A DNA stretch of 64,000 bases from Helicoverpa zea (lineage: Eukaryota; Arthropoda; Insecta; Lepidoptera; Noctuidae). Below are positions 29,942-43,297 of the stretch, in pieces. A program made the translations under genes and the position numbers. The DNA is taken from contig NC_061456.1 of NCBI RefSeq assembly GCF_022581195.2, positions 4,714,501 to 4,778,500 on the forward strand, in the 5' to 3' direction. The notes below the pieces were generated by a model. It did no database searches. It was not told where the DNA came from and saw nothing but the letters and a program-made list of their open reading frames with translations. Within the stretch, counting starts at the first letter, position 1. Each line of letters begins with the position of its first letter.

Positions 29942-31468
29942 ATGTTAACCCGTAGAGCTGCATTCTTTGAGGAAAAGTTGAGGGCTACACTGAAAGACTT
30001 GGAAACCAGCAAAGATCTGTGCAAACAGCTGTTACAAGAACGGGATGACAGCGAGGTAGAAGTTAAGGTCATTGTTGACAAGAACACTGAACTTAAGAAC
30101 CAGTTAGCTGAATTGCATATAGAACATATGGATATACTCGACCAAAATCAACATCTTAATCGACTAGTGTCAAACATGCAAGAGTGCAGCGACACACATG
30201 AACTGGCTTTAACTAGGATCTCTGAGCTGGAACATGAGCTAAGCAGAGCCCACAACACCATCACACAGTTGGAGTCTGCAAAGTCCAGTGAACGGTCTGC
30301 GAACACCTGCAGCCTGTACGATGAGCTTGTTGGTAGTGCATCCGATTCTTGTAGTAATCAGCCAATGATAACAATTGACTTGACCAATGATACTTTAGCG
30401 CAGGAAAGTAAAACATTTACATCACACAATAAAATTAAAAAGTATTTAAAATTAAATAGAATAATAGGTAAAATTAGAAAATCATTAAAAAAACAAAAAG
30501 TGTATCAAAAATCAAACAATTTCCTTAGGAAAAAGAACATTAGTTTAATAAGTGATTTAGAACTTTGTCAATCAGAATTAGACGTATGTAGGTCGTTTCA
30601 TGACACAGAAATTCAGCGCTTACAGGAGGAACTTCATATTAAAGAAATTTGTCTTAGGGATATTTTCCACAAATATGAAGCTTCACAACAGGATTTGAGT
30701 AAGCGCATGCAAGAGGCCTGTGAGCTGGCAGACATAGTGAGGTGCAATGCAGAGAGGTATGAGTCATTGACAAATAACCTTTCCTGTAGTTGTACTTGCT
30801 CCCCGACACCTGAGCCCCAGTCTGTTACCCCGGCACCACAGGTGACTCAAGTGGCTGTCACCCATGATTCTGATTCTATTACAGTTATAAATAAAAGTGT
30901 TACATACATTTTTTCTGACAAATTTGGTCAAGGATTAGGTAGTATATTTAATCAGTGTTCGCAACAATATGTCATTAATAATTGTTTACCTGGTGCCAGT
31001 TTTAGCCACTTAATAAACACTATTAAATTGACAAAGCTAATCCCATACTCTACTATAATATTGCTTTATGGAGATAGCTTTAATGTTACAAAAAAAGATA
31101 TTATAGATTGCATTAGTCTTGTTCTACATTTAAGTGAAATAAATAAATGTAAATTCATAATAGGTGCCTTACCTTACTCTTACAGTTTGACTGAGGAACA
31201 GAATAGGCACATTTTCAATCTTAATATGTTAATGTACAATAGGACTAACCGTCTTGACTCTATTTCAATTTTTGATGTTAATCAGTTTGATAATAGATTT
31301 CGATTAACTGAATATTCTATGTATTTGCCACCTAGCTGTAGACGACACATTGCTAATCTTTTAGCATATAATATACATATAGACACAGGTACTTGTCATG
31401 TATCTTCGAATATTGTTAGTAATACTACTAACATTACTATTGATACGCCTACTAGTTTAAACTATTAG
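29942..31468 (+). CDS. LINE ORF1 protein with coiled coils and SGNH-esterase-like C-terminal region
   Basis: This 508-residue protein is probably the RNA-binding chaperone-type partner of the reverse transcriptase. Residues 1-115 are heptad-rich and charged, giving a coiled coil. A basic patch (KIKKYLKLNRIIGKIRKSLKKQ, about 164-185, with many Lys/Arg) and a second coiled coil (about 195-280) follow. After a Pro/Ser linker with a short Cys run (CSCTC near 282) comes a globular part (about 310-480). There SDKFGQGL (325), LPGASF (349) and LLYGDSF (374) fall where blocks I, II and III of the SGNH esterase domain of CR1-group ORF1 proteins lie. The usual GDS and GTND signatures are not kept, so catalysis is doubtful. 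The esterase assignment is inference from spacing. The ATG has a purine at -3 only weakly, but it is the first ATG of the frame. Confidence 0.8.
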   Translation: MLTRRAAFFEEKLRATLKDLETSKDLCKQLLQERDDSEVEVKVIVDKNTELKNQLAELHIEHMDILDQNQHLNRLVSNMQECSDTHELALTRISELEHELSRAHNTITQLESAKSSERSANTCSLYDELVGSASDSCSNQPMITIDLTNDTLAQESKTFTSHNKIKKYLKLNRIIGKIRKSLKKQKVYQKSNNFLRKKNISLISDLELCQSELDVCRSFHDTEIQRLQEELHIKEICLRDIFHKYEASQQDLSKRMQEACELADIVRCNAERYESLTNNLSCSCTCSPTPEPQSVTPAPQVTQVAVTHDSDSITVINKSVTYIFSDKFGQGLGSIFNQCSQQYVINNCLPGASFSHLINTIKLTKLIPYSTIILLYGDSFNVTKKDIIDCISLVLHLSEINKCKFIIGALPYSYSLTEEQNRHIFNLNMLMYNRTNRLDSISIFDVNQFDNRFRLTEYSMYLPPSCRRHIANLLAYNIHIDTGTCHVSSNIVSNTTNITIDTPTSLNY

Positions 31469-31494
31469 GCACGACAACAGGTGAGTCAAATGTT

Positions 31495-34200
31495 TTGAAT
31501 CTTGTACATCAAAACATGCAGGGCTTATCTGGCAAGGAGTTAGAGTTAAGTTTGTTTTTGGAAGGTTTTAATGTTCATGTCTTATGTTTGACTGAACATT
31601 GGTTAAAAGAACCCGAAATATTGTTTTTAAACGATAGCAAATATACTGTACAAAGTGCGTTTGTAAGGAAGAATGCCATACGAGGTGGATCTTTAATATT
31701 AGTTTCTAACGAGTTAAAATGTAAACAACGACAGGATCTGGTTAAACTTTCTGTCGAGCGCACTATCGAGTTGTCTTGTGTAGAACTTGAGCGATATGTT
31801 ATAATTTGCGTATACCGCCCCCCCACAGGTGATTTCAACATATTCGAGTCAGTTATAGAAGACTTGTTTAATAAATTGAAATCTAATAATAAACGTAAAA
31901 TAATATGCGGAGATTTTAACGTAAATATATTAGAGGTAGATTCTCCATTAAGTATTAGACTCGTAAACCTATTTAAATCTTATAACTTAGTCAATTTGTT
32001 TTTTGAACCTACAAGAATCACGGCCACTTCTTCAACTTGCCTTGATAATATTTTTTGTGATTGTGCAGCCTCAAGTTGTATGCTTCTTAATAACCTGACG
32101 TCTGACCATTGCGGACAAAGTGCTTGTTTTCCCATGGTAATCCACAAAAAGCCATTGAAAATTGAATGCAGGCCTGTTACAGCTAGTCGATGTAGTAGAT
32201 TTAAAAGTAATATAAACAAAAAACTTAAACCTTCTATTCTTGCAAATGAAGATCCTAATGTCATGTATGGATCACTCTTTGATGTTGTAGAAAAGGAATT
32301 CAATTCCACGTTTAAGACTAAAACCATGACTGTCAATGCTACCTCTGCCAACTTTAATAAATGGGCTACTGAAGGTATTTACAAAAGTCGAGCGAGGCTT
32401 TACGAGTTATACGGTATGAAAATGTACAGGTTTGATACTCCATTCTTAGATTATGTTAGAAAATATTCAAAATTATTTAAACAAATTTGTAATGTTGCTA
32501 AAGCAAAATATATAAGTAATACAATAAAAAATTCTTCCAATAAAGTAAAGACTACTTGGAAAATTATTAATCAGGAAACTGGAAAATCGACAAATATTGA
32601 GAATAAATTAGAAATATTCGCTGATAATAAACGTATTAGTAATGCGGCTGACGTAGCCATGGCATTTAATGAGTTCTTTGCTAGCATACCTTTAACTACG
32701 ACTCGCTCCTTGAGTTCTTCTGCTACGGACGCTGAGAATCTCCTGCATAATAGTGTCCCTAAGTGTGACGCTATTTTTAGTTTTGAGCAAATAACGCCAA
32801 TTGATGTTATTAATGTTTTTAATTCGCTGAGCTTAAAAAACAGTGGTGACTATTGGGGTATTTCCATTAAACTATTAAAGAATATTATCGACATTGTTGC
32901 CCCCTATCTTGCTATCACATTTAATAAATGTATTGAAACCGGAGTTTTTCCCGACCTAATGAAACTAAGTAAAGTCATTCCTTTATTTAAATCAGGCGAT
33001 AAGAAGGATGTAAATAATTTTAGACCCATATCCATCTTACCCGCTTTTAGTAAAATATTCGAAAAATTAGTACTCAAGCAGTTACAAAGATATTTCAATG
33101 TTAATAGCCTCCTTCATAGTGAACAATATGGCTTTACAAAAGGTCGTTCGACAACAGATGCTGGTGTAGCTCTTTTAAAACACATTTTTAATGCGTGGGA
33201 AAACTCTCAGAATGCCATTGGAGTATTCTGTGATCTCTCCAAAGCATTCGATTGTGTGCACCACGATACGCTTCTACGTAAATTACGTTACTACGGAGTC
33301 CAAAATGAAGCTCTTAGCGTAATAGAATCCTATTTAAATAACAGAGTGCAACACGTAGATGTCAATGGCGTCAAATCATCAGGTTTATCAGTCCAATTAG
33401 GTGTGCCACAGGGCTCAATATTAGGTCCGTTCTTATTCCTGGTATATATTAATGATCTACCATACCATCTGAAGAATATCTGTGACGTTGTACTGTTTGC
33501 AGATGACACTTCACTTATTTTTAAAGTCGACAGAAATAGGGATCACTTTAACGACGTAAACAGTGCACTTTCGTTGGTTACACACTGGTTTAGTACTAAT
33601 AACTTGGTCTTAAATGCGAAGAAAACAAAATGCCTTAAATTTACTCTACCGAACGTGAAAAACCTAGGCCCGAATATTATATTAAGTAACGAGGTTCTAG
33701 AAACTGTCAAATCCACAGTATTTCTTGGTATATCAGTCGATAGCAGACTTCAGTGGGGCTCGCATATAGCTGGCCTCGCGGGAAGGCTTAGCTCAGCTGC
33801 GTACGCCGTCAGAAAAGTAAGACAATTCACTGACGTAGAAACAGCTCGAGTAGTCTATTTTAGCTACTTTCACAGCGTTATGTCCTACGGTATTCTTCTG
33901 TGGGGCAAAGCTGCTGATATTCAAAACATATTTGTATTACAAAAACGAGCTGTTCGTGCGATATACCGGTTAGGTAGTAGACACTCGCTAAGAGAGCTCT
34001 TTAAAGAAATAGGCATTCTTACTGTGGCATCACAATTTATCTTTGCCAATATACTTTACATTAGGCAAAATATTCATTTGTACACCAAAAAAAGCGATGT
34101 TCACAGTATTAACACTAGAAACAAGCACAAACTGTGTGTACCCACTCACAGACTTCATAAGGTTCATGGATCATTTTTGGGGCTCGGTATTCGCTTTTAA
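31495..34200 (+). CDS. LINE ORF2: endonuclease-reverse transcriptase, truncated by a premature stop
   Basis: The protein nicks the target DNA and copies the element RNA at the nick. N-terminal endonuclease: QNMQGL (6), catalytic TEHW (Glu34), VYRPP (106), GDFN (Asp140/Asn142), SDH (203-205). Reverse transcriptase: first catalytic Asp580 in FCDLSKAFD, GVPQGSILGP (636-645), and the FADD box (668-671), a Phe variant of YADD. All catalytic residues are present. There is no ATG at the start: the first listed codon is TTG at 31495, the first in-frame ATG is 31516, and the frame is open back to 31456, overlapping the end of ORF1 in a -1 relation. The stop TAA at 34198-34200 interrupts a frame that stays open for 44 more codons to a TGA at 34333-34335, with composition fitting the usual C-terminal tail of these proteins. 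Confidence 0.9.
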   Translation: MNLVHQNMQGLSGKELELSLFLEGFNVHVLCLTEHWLKEPEILFLNDSKYTVQSAFVRKNAIRGGSLILVSNELKCKQRQDLVKLSVERTIELSCVELERYVIICVYRPPTGDFNIFESVIEDLFNKLKSNNKRKIICGDFNVNILEVDSPLSIRLVNLFKSYNLVNLFFEPTRITATSSTCLDNIFCDCAASSCMLLNNLTSDHCGQSACFPMVIHKKPLKIECRPVTASRCSRFKSNINKKLKPSILANEDPNVMYGSLFDVVEKEFNSTFKTKTMTVNATSANFNKWATEGIYKSRARLYELYGMKMYRFDTPFLDYVRKYSKLFKQICNVAKAKYISNTIKNSSNKVKTTWKIINQETGKSTNIENKLEIFADNKRISNAADVAMAFNEFFASIPLTTTRSLSSSATDAENLLHNSVPKCDAIFSFEQITPIDVINVFNSLSLKNSGDYWGISIKLLKNIIDIVAPYLAITFNKCIETGVFPDLMKLSKVIPLFKSGDKKDVNNFRPISILPAFSKIFEKLVLKQLQRYFNVNSLLHSEQYGFTKGRSTTDAGVALLKHIFNAWENSQNAIGVFCDLSKAFDCVHHDTLLRKLRYYGVQNEALSVIESYLNNRVQHVDVNGVKSSGLSVQLGVPQGSILGPFLFLVYINDLPYHLKNICDVVLFADDTSLIFKVDRNRDHFNDVNSALSLVTHWFSTNNLVLNAKKTKCLKFTLPNVKNLGPNIILSNEVLETVKSTVFLGISVDSRLQWGSHIAGLAGRLSSAAYAVRKVRQFTDVETARVVYFSYFHSVMSYGILLWGKAADIQNIFVLQKRAVRAIYRLGSRHSLRELFKEIGILTVASQFIFANILYIRQNIHLYTKKSDVHSINTRNKHKLCVPTHRLHKVHGSFLGLGIRF

Positions 34201-35257
34201 AATAAACTACCTCTAACTTTACTACAATTACCGTTTAACGCATTTAAATTACAAGTAAAGTCAATTCTTTCAAAGAAGGCTTACTATAGCATTAATGACT
34301 ATTTAAATGATAAGAATAGTTGGTCGCTAAGTTGAACGCGAGGCAGCTCATTCTTGTTATCACTTTAACTAAATTATTAACTTATTATTATTGTTTACAT
34401 TAATTGACATTACTTCGGACATTAATTCTGAATTATAATTGAGTTTATTTTTATTTACTTAGGGAAGTTTTGTTAAACTTTGCTTACCATTGTTTCTTTA
34501 TGGCTTGCTAGTGACTGCAGCATTTCTTACATGTTCTACTTTTGTTGAATAGCAGCAAGCACGTCATGCTCCCTTAGACGGTATGGCCAGCGGTAGCGTT
34601 GGGGGTCGGGTTGTCCCCTTCCCTCAAAAATGTGCGAAGGGGGCGATGGCTGATCCTCGCGTTATACTCGTGAACGGGTGCTGCTGGCGGTACCAGGTCG
34701 TGTTGATGGCTATTGACACTTTATCAATTTTAGTATGATTTTCTATTAGCTTTTTTTTTTGAAGAAAATAATAATACTGTAGTCCTAGCAGGTACACCTT
34801 GTTTGTGTTGTACAGCTACAACGTAAACATCTATGCGCATGTAGGTGGGCACGCTGATTCTATGCTTATATTAAAATACATTTTTATTTTATTAACAGGA
34901 GGCTTTAGATACACTTAATGGACTATAAGAAATGCTTGAGTACTTAGTCTTTATAGGTGTAAATCTGTGTGCTAGCCTACTTGTGTTCAGTTTGTTTTTT
35001 TTTTTTTTCCTTTTTTAATTTTATATAATAGTTATCATGTGATAATGATATTTTTATGACTTTTTGACTTGTTTTGTATACATTCTGGTTCTTCAAACCT
35101 TACAGACAGACATGTGTTGCTGGGGAGTTTGTTGCGCCACTTCTTCTTCCCAGCAAAAACACATAGGAAGTGGTGAAGGGCGGGCGTTTTTGGGGGCTGT
35201 CTTTTGTTTTTGACGTTCGAAAAGTGCTGATTTATCAGCCTAATTTGAATAAACGAT
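34201..35257 (+). other. LINE ORF2 residual C-terminal frame and 3' untranslated region
   Basis: The first 132 bases continue the ORF2 frame past the premature stop (34201-34332, then TGA). The rest is non-coding. It includes a GC-richer patch at about 34570-34720, poly(T) runs near 34750 and 34998, and TTTGAATAAACG just before the tail repeat. No separate gene is seen. Confidence 0.7.
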
Positions 35258-35281
35258 TTTGAGTTTGAGTTTGAGTTTGAG
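35258..35281 (+). repeat. (TTTGAG)4 tail marking the LINE 3' end
   Basis: Four perfect TTTGAG hexamers directly follow the LINE 3' untranslated region. Short tandem 3' tails of this sort are made by slippage during target-primed reverse transcription in CR1/L2/RTE-type elements. They give the orientation and 3' boundary of the insertion. Confidence 0.9.
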
Positions 35282-35283
35282 TC

Positions 35284-38200
35284 TTTAAGAATATTTCCTT
35301 ACAATCCTGCCAATGAGATTCAGAGGTGAATGGGAAAATTGTAATCATTAAATTGAGGAACCCTTTCATGGAAACTCCAAATAAATACATAAAAATAAAT
35401 AAATTTATTTTCAGAACTAATTAAATACGTATATGTACTTCAATAAATAGGTCGCTTTATGTAGGACGTGATGTCTCGGCACATTTATGAAGGCTTCCAT
35501 TACTCCCTAAGTCCATGAATATTAACCTAATTAGGCATTTATGTGAATATACAATGATGTTAAGGAGAATCCGATTAGCTTAATCAATTAGATATTCAGT
35601 TAGATAATTATAAGGTAGTAGGTATGTCTACTACCGTGGGAGTAATGTTTAATAGTTGAATAGGTTAGTTATGTTCTGTGCCATTAGGATACCTATTGCC
35701 ATTACTCTTATGAAAGAAGGGAAAGGAAAGAAATAGGTTTTTCGCATATGAAAGCATGGTTTTTTCAGGTGTCCTTTTAACTTTTCAATTTACTTTCTGC
35801 TTACCTACTAAATGGACTTTGTATTAAAATGCAGAAGATAAATATTACATAAAAAAGTCTAAAATACATGAAACCTGTGGAAAAACAAAGAGAAAACAAC
35901 GTATAAATGTGGCAACACACAAAAACAAAACACAAAATATGGATATTATCTGCGGTAACAATTGCGAGGACATTGTGTTATAGCCACATATGGCATGAAC
36001 TCATTAACGCGCCATAGTCGCAGCGCAGCGAGCTAACTGCCGCAATCCAGGTCTTAACGGAAGGTAATTTACCATCTGCCATTTGTGGCCGGCTACCACC
36101 ACTGTATCGCTTTTATGGAGCACATTATATGAAAAACGACGGCAGGCCTATGTTTGATACATATTCAGCTTCATTCAGGTACATGGGAACGTGTTTGAGT
36201 TCGGTTGTTAAAGTACTTGTAGTACAATTTTATTTTGGGGATAATTGTCATAATGCTCCATGTTAACATGCATTTTGAGGCAACTCTGAAGAGTTCAAAA
36301 AAAGCCGGCGAAGTTTTACGTTGAATCAGATAACTACATATACTAGGTGGTAATCAAGCGACATAATAATACAGGTGTACACCACTAACACAATTGCGTC
36401 ACCGGTGTCTACTATCTTAAATAAGACAAATATTCTTTTTACGCACGCATTGTCACCTTAATAAGTTATCTAGTTACTTGTGTCAGTGATAAATAGACCC
36501 AGTACGACATTATCCCTGTATTTCCCCAAGATTTGGGTGCTGAATATTGCAAGACTTAATTGTATTTTATGTTTCCAATTAGCACGTTTCCTGGTTCCAA
36601 GCTTTTGCATTTTCCTCCAAACTCAGCAATGTGACCGTTGGTGTGTATAACAGATTGCGATAATGTTATCCGTTTCTTGATTAACTCGCTTGAAAGATGA
36701 ATTCCAGTTAATTACGAAGGTATAGGGGTAAATTGCTGTGGTCTTGTCGAGCATAAATTGATTGGGCGACATTATTTCGGGACTGTTACCCTCAGTAATA
36801 GTGTTATGTGTACTGCCATATTGTGTTGGTATTTGGTGGTTATTGCGAGGTGAGGCGCATTAATTGACGACGGCGACGTGGGCCAATTGTGGCGAGGAGG
36901 TTCGTGAGATCGCCGGCGACGTGTTTAATAAGATAAAGTAACACGCGTCCGTGCCCCGGTACAACAAAGGTGTTCCGACGTAGCGTCGTCGCCGCTAACA
37001 ATGCCCGTAACATGTTCCTCATACTGTTCTGCTTGTATACGCATGTAACATTATAGGACCCCGTTACGCAATATCTTGATGAATATGACGTTAGTTAGTG
37101 TTACTCGCCCATTGAATGAGTTAACAAAAAAAAACAACTCTTAACTGCCTTCGTATTGTAGCCTTAATTTGCTTGCTTGATGTTTCGTACATCAAGATAT
37201 TATCACTTTAGTTTGTTTAAAAAAAGTGACCTTTTGTTTTAGATTTAACCATTTAGTCAAGAAAACTAATCTTTTAACGAAATATTTTTCTTTCAGTAAT
37301 CTTTCAATGTAAATTATGAATCGACGTGGGCATAGGGTGCGTAGGAGTAACGCCCTGTCTGGCATAAATACTAAGAAGTAGGCGTAGGTATTAGTAGTTT
37401 TCCTTACAGAATTAAACTATATGTCGAACGCATGTTACAAAACGCCTAAAATGATGTCATGGGCAGAAACAGATGATCTAGTTGTAATAATAACATCAGT
37501 ACGATTGAATCTAATGTTGTTATATGAGCAGCTACAGAATAACAATAGTAGAGCACGCATATTCAACAAAAGGTGAAAAAGGTTCATGCCTTTTTTCAGT
37601 TCAGTCATTCTAGCAGAGTTATAAGATATGAATAGGTAATTAACGAACAAAATAATCCATCTGCTATCACTTGCCTTTAATTCATACTTTCCACGGAATA
37701 AACCTACTGAAATGAGCCAAAGAATTAACTTTCATCTAACTTTATCAATAGGTAAGCCTCTTTTTGCCCCACAACTTAACTGAAATTCAAACTCTCAGGG
37801 GATTCATTTCAAATATTTATTTAGATGACGTCTACGTTTTAAGCATCCGAATAAAATATCAGCGGAACCATCAATTGCAAATTAAACCTTAATCACTGTA
37901 CGAATAACGGCTGGTTTGGCATGCCGCTTCGGGTCAATGAGAACCCCGACCTTAATAAATATGGATATAAATTAGAGCTCTCACTTTATACCAACAATAC
38001 AAATTGACAATAAGAATTTCTGCCGAATCCCTAATTACAGTTCATTACCAAATCGACAGGCGGGACGCAGTTTTTGGAATTTCAATTCGAACAGTTGAAC
38101 AGAGAACGTTTTATGTGTACCTTAAAATCGTTTGCGGTATAGATGTTTTATCTCACGAAAGCAGGTGAGGCATACTTGTGTTTGTAAATGTACATAAATG

Positions 38201-41200
38201 TACATTTTCTTTACATGAATTGGAGACTCGGCCAATAAGTACTGAGCGTTTCCGAGGTAACGGATGCAAAGACAATGTGCATACTTATATTTTAATTTAC
38301 GCACATGTATGGGACACTCGATTTAGTGAGATAAAACATATAACATGACTACCTACGCACCATTTGTGGTTGTTACCTTTAAATACTTATTGTAAGCAAC
38401 GAAAAATTGCTAAATAATATACTACATTTTATGCTACAGTAATACAGCATCAAACTTTAAAACGCTTCAAAAACCATTTCCCGTTCATAGGAAACAAGAG
38501 GATTCGAAATAAACACGAATTTCCGTTTCCATAGCGAAAATGTTGCCAATTCGATTAGTACTGCTGAATCCCATGGGTCGAGTGCCATTAAAATTTCAGC
38601 GGGTATCCACGATTGTGCTAAAATCCGAACGCAAGTAGGTCGCAACGCAAATCGCAATAACGTTCACGATTAACTAAAATCAATTCTGTATTGTATTTGA
38701 CTTGAAGGTATTTGGTCCGAAGATATTCGCCTCCGCAGCTTCGTCACAACATTCCTTGCCGACAAACTCGGTGTATCGCGGTATTCCAAGTGTCAAGCCA
38801 GCTGACAGTCGGAGCTCACTGCGAAAGGGATCGTCAGGAGACTATCTGACACTAAACTTAAACCCTCTTATTATAAAAACTGCCGCAAGTAGTGGTTTAA
38901 ACCAGACTGAAGACGTCTTGGTTTGTTACGGTACTTACGATAGTCTTTACATCCTTATTACAAAACGTAGACTAAGAGAAGACTGTTTGGTACTTCGATT
39001 TGTCTGTGGTTCAAATAATATCCACAGATTATAAGCAACAAATATTTAAATCATTCGTTCAATCGTTCCGAATTCTATGCGCCGTTCCTTTTTACATTAC
39101 TTTATTAAGTGTATTTTGATGAAAAATAAATAACTATGATAATAAAACAAATATCTATGCGGTTGAAAATATTACGTTTTATTATTTAAAGGTAATTTTA
39201 TATTTCTAGTATCTTTTAACGATATACACGATCCAATTATTCTCTTTTAAACAACTATCGAGTTTGCGCGTATAACGGAACGTCAGTTTGTTATGTTTTG
39301 TTTTTAGGTTAGGAATAACTTGGAATAATTTCATCCCGATTTAAATGATTAAATAAGACGTTATGCATCTCATTAGAACCTCTTCAAAATTAAATGCACA
39401 ATAACTTATAAGTACACAGTATATCGCGTGCATTAAATTACCAAAAAAAGGAAACAACATAAAAGTAGAAAACTATCTTTTATTCCGATGTCTATTTATA
39501 CAGTCAAACGCACTGATATATGTTGGAAACACAATCACACAATCTTGATCCGAATCTTGTTCGTATTATTTCGAAAAACGTAAATCGATATTTATATCGA
39601 AAATTGTCGTCAGGTAATTTGAAGAGATTTTCTCGATGACGCACTCTGTTGGGTCTCCGGACACTCTCAATAGTATTCTAACACATCCAAGTATTCCAAA
39701 TCACACATATTTATATCCGCTTTCGTTTTTTTCATCACAAAACAAATAACCTCAAAAGTAAATAATGTCGGAATTTGACGTTTGTCGACTAAGTACTGCA
39801 GTTAAACTAGGGGGCTCGATGGTTTATCTTTTGTACTACAGATAGTAATAGGACTTGCGATAAACTGCGTTTTGTAATAACGTTTTTTCAAGGTCGTACT
39901 TAAAGCTGGATTAAAGGTAGTACAAAAGCCGATACTTATTTGATACCGCGTTTTATAATAAGAGGGAAAGCGATTAAATAACTGGAGAATTACGAGCTAA
40001 GACAGGGACAGTATTACTATGAACAACATAATTTTATACATAGCATTATAATTTTTTCTATCAATTCCATATCTATTCCAACTGCCCAGGGTTCCATCCA
40101 CCACGCATAAGGAAAGTAAGTAGTGGTTTTGTTACATTTATTTTGCCAGGGATTAAATAAAGGCAGTTCATGCATTAACTTAATTAAGTTAACTAGAACT
40201 TACGATAAGGATCTTTAATAAGAATTTAAAAACTGTCGGCGCCATACCTTCAAAGAGAAAACCTGATAATTAGATGCAAAAGAAATAATTGCCAGAATTA
40301 TGATCAAAACATAAAAAGATTATAAACAAACTGGTGTATCTACGTTTAGTGAGCGCTATCGCCGACCACAAGCCACGAGAGGCACATATTTAATGCTCGA
40401 GGCTTATCTCAAACGAGGCAGGGCGCGGGCGCGGGAAGAGGCACGTGCTACAATATCGAGCCTATCTTTCTACTAATGGCCTACATGTGAAAGGTGAATA
40501 GCTCCATCCTCACGCGGAACGAGGGATAAGCTACTCACAGACGAGGATAGATGGCGATTTATTAAGTTATCTAATCTTTATACCGTGATATCGTGCGAAA
40601 ACACTACAATAACATTAGGGAACAGTAAATGGTTAAACAAGAGAATATACGTGACCATTTTAGATGAAATCGGAAGCTCTACAAAAACGGGTCGAGTAAT
40701 GCATAAGCAAAGCAAAAAGCATTAGAGGTGCGACCATCAATTACGTTCATGTTATAACGGGCGCTCGCTACCGTACAGTACGCGTCACTGATGTCCATTT
40801 ACGATGAAACATGTTGGTCTAATTAATGGACACAGTCTATTATTGTGCGGAAGCCACGTGACGAGCTTACTTATGTATCGCGACCTTTGTATAACAATAT
40901 CTCTATTTTATAATTCGTGGAACCACAGAGTAGGCTTGGCTTGACCGTATTCCGTAATAAATGGCTACTAAGAAAACTTTCAATGTCTCTGGCGTGCTTG
41001 AAAGAATTAATTAAGTGCCAGTTAACTGGAATTAAACAGAAATTTGAAAAGTCGAGCCGAGCATCCCCTTGGTAATAGTGCCATTAACCTAAGTTTAGAT
41101 AATGCCATCGCCGATCTTTGGTCGTTAAGGTTAAATATGTACAATTTTAACTAATAACCAGAAATTGCAAGTATTCAAAATGGATACCAGTGACATACAG

Positions 41201-43297
41201 CGGATAGGAGCTACAATATTAATACAATTCACCCTGGTAAGCACCAGAGCCATAAAACACAGTTGTTATTACGTTATAAGACACAAGAAGTGCAGTTCAT
41301 TCCGCATGCCGTCTAGCTGAGCCATCTAGCGCATGGTTAAGGATGGCACATGTCGCACACAACCGTGGCCCACTACTACACCGGAACTAGGTTTATTGCC
41401 ATGCTGTTCATCTGGTGCTAAAGATGGAGAAATAACAGGACTCGGAAATTGGAGCGCTTGCAATAACAAGAATTCTACAAGTTATCACTTCAATAAACGT
41501 TGAATACTTCAGGTAGAAATTCGTAATCTTGATTGCTGTAACAAAAGGTTCGTTACAGAAATAAACGAAGAAAGCCACAGCATTAATTTTCATTGGCAGC
41601 AGAGCGAGGTAAGGCAACAAATAATAAAGCCGTAGTGTAGAGTAGTATGAATCATGCGGTCGGTTGGTGAGGTGATTGAAGACGACAAAGGCTTGGCTGT
41701 TGTCGAGCGGCTCGGGCGGCGGCGAGGTGACGGACGGACCAACGGCACCTGAGTCCAGCCGGCGACGAAGCGCCCCTAATGGCCTGTCGCTCGTCCATCC
41801 GCGTCCGTGATTGATCGACACACCCTGTGACGTGTGCACACACATCGCTTACATCGCCTCCACGATATCGCGCGTAATCCATCACAAATTCCAAATTTGT
41901 GCCATAAATGGGAGTTCAAAAGTCAAAACTGCGTATGTTTTCAGATACTAAAAATAACGATGTCATTCAGTTTACTTCTGAGCAATTAGTAACAATAAAA
42001 CAGATAGATGACTCTTAAAATATCTGCAGGAAAAAGTCGTATTTACTTAGCTAAAATTATATGCTGAACAAATGCTAACTTCTAAAGTAAAAATGTTCCA
42101 TAAAGTCCATATCTGGATAATGTTCGAACAAGTATTAAGACGGCGATCTCGTATTTTAGTGAGAAAAGTACAGACTAAATTTGGATTTTATTAGTAAACT
42201 TTTCCGCTTTAACTACACGGGGATAAAATACATTTTGCATTACGACTTTATGGCCCCGATGAAATTTATTTAATCTAGAAGCATTTTAGGAATAAACTTC
42301 AGTATACATATAGCTATGTGTTAGGAAACGAATTAAAATACATCTTTTTAAAATTACTAGTGTTAAGTTCTTTTTCATTTCACTGTCAGGGTTGGTTAAG
42401 CGAAGGATACATTTGGCATGAGAAATAAATAAAGCTGATAACGAGTTCTGCAATAACAAGGGCGGGTTGTTCAAGTGGAAGTGATCAATTTTCTCAACAA
42501 TTTCACCGTCATCTTGAATCTTTTCAGAGGCACAAAACATTTAGCCAATTCAGCGCACAGGGACCGACCGTGATAATAGAGCCTGTTGGCTGGGAGGGAC
42601 AGTCATCGCAAACATAAGCCATTAGCGTATTGTTAGCGTCTTTTCAACTGTACCCTCCATTTTCGACGTTTTTGTTGAGTATCTTTGAGTATCTATATCA
42701 AAATAAATTACATTTGTCACAACAGAAATCTGATATTCGAAAGTAAACAAAACACAAAAGCAACAAAAATGGTAAAGTAATATTATTTCACTACTATAAT
42801 ATGACAATAAATATAAGGAGAATTATGCCGACCAGAAAATTAAACAACCTAATTCTGAGTATTCTTGTACAAATGTATGCTGTGGTGAGCTAGACGGCTG
42901 AAACAGGTACGTAGGTATACCTGTATAGCCGCAAACTCATGAACAGGTCGCGTGCGGCCGACAGACGATAGCGGCGCGAAGCCGGCCATTCTCCTCTGAA
43001 CAAAGCTCCCCTGATCTAATCAACGCAACAATACACCTCGGATAACTCCACAATTGAGCTGGAAAATAAACCGGCCGCCACCCGTGCCAACACATCCGAT
43101 ATTTTAAATTACAAACAATATTACACGGCAGGGATACAAACGAGTCCATTGTAGGCCGTGTGCGTCCGACAGCTGTTTTAGATAACGTGTGACCTCTCTA
43201 GAATAAAGCGTTTCACGAACGATTACACCAACAATCAATGTGTAAGCATCGTAAGCGTAAACTGAAAGTTACAAGAAAAACGTGTTGATCATTGATC
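35284..43297. other. Gene-free stretch
   Basis: No coding region is supported. There are CpG-rich islands in an otherwise AT-rich background at about 36840-37010, 40375-40460 and 41680-41870. A perfect 18-bp palindrome, TTAACTTAATTAAGTTAA, lies at 40175-40192. An 11-bp inverted pair AATATCTTGAT/ATCAAGATATT at 37070-37080 and 37191-37201 may be an old short element. The open frame at 41408-41845 (minus) crosses the CpG block and has no recognisable domain. Confidence 0.5.

Larger units (their letters stand above)
29942..35283 (+). mobile_element. Near-complete non-LTR retrotransposon (LINE), CR1/Jockey-type
   Basis: Two long consecutive reading frames (ORF1 508 codons, ORF2 901 codons), a 3' untranslated region of about 1 kb and a terminal (TTTGAG)4 run form the layout of a CR1/L2/Jockey-group LINE. 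ORF2 holds an apurinic endonuclease followed by a reverse transcriptase. There are no long terminal repeats, integrase or protease. The only obvious damage is a stop codon 44 codons before the apparent end of ORF2. The 3' tail is a short tandem repeat instead of poly(A), as in the CR1 and RTE-like groups. The start given is the ORF1 start codon; the real 5' end lies upstream. Confidence 0.9.
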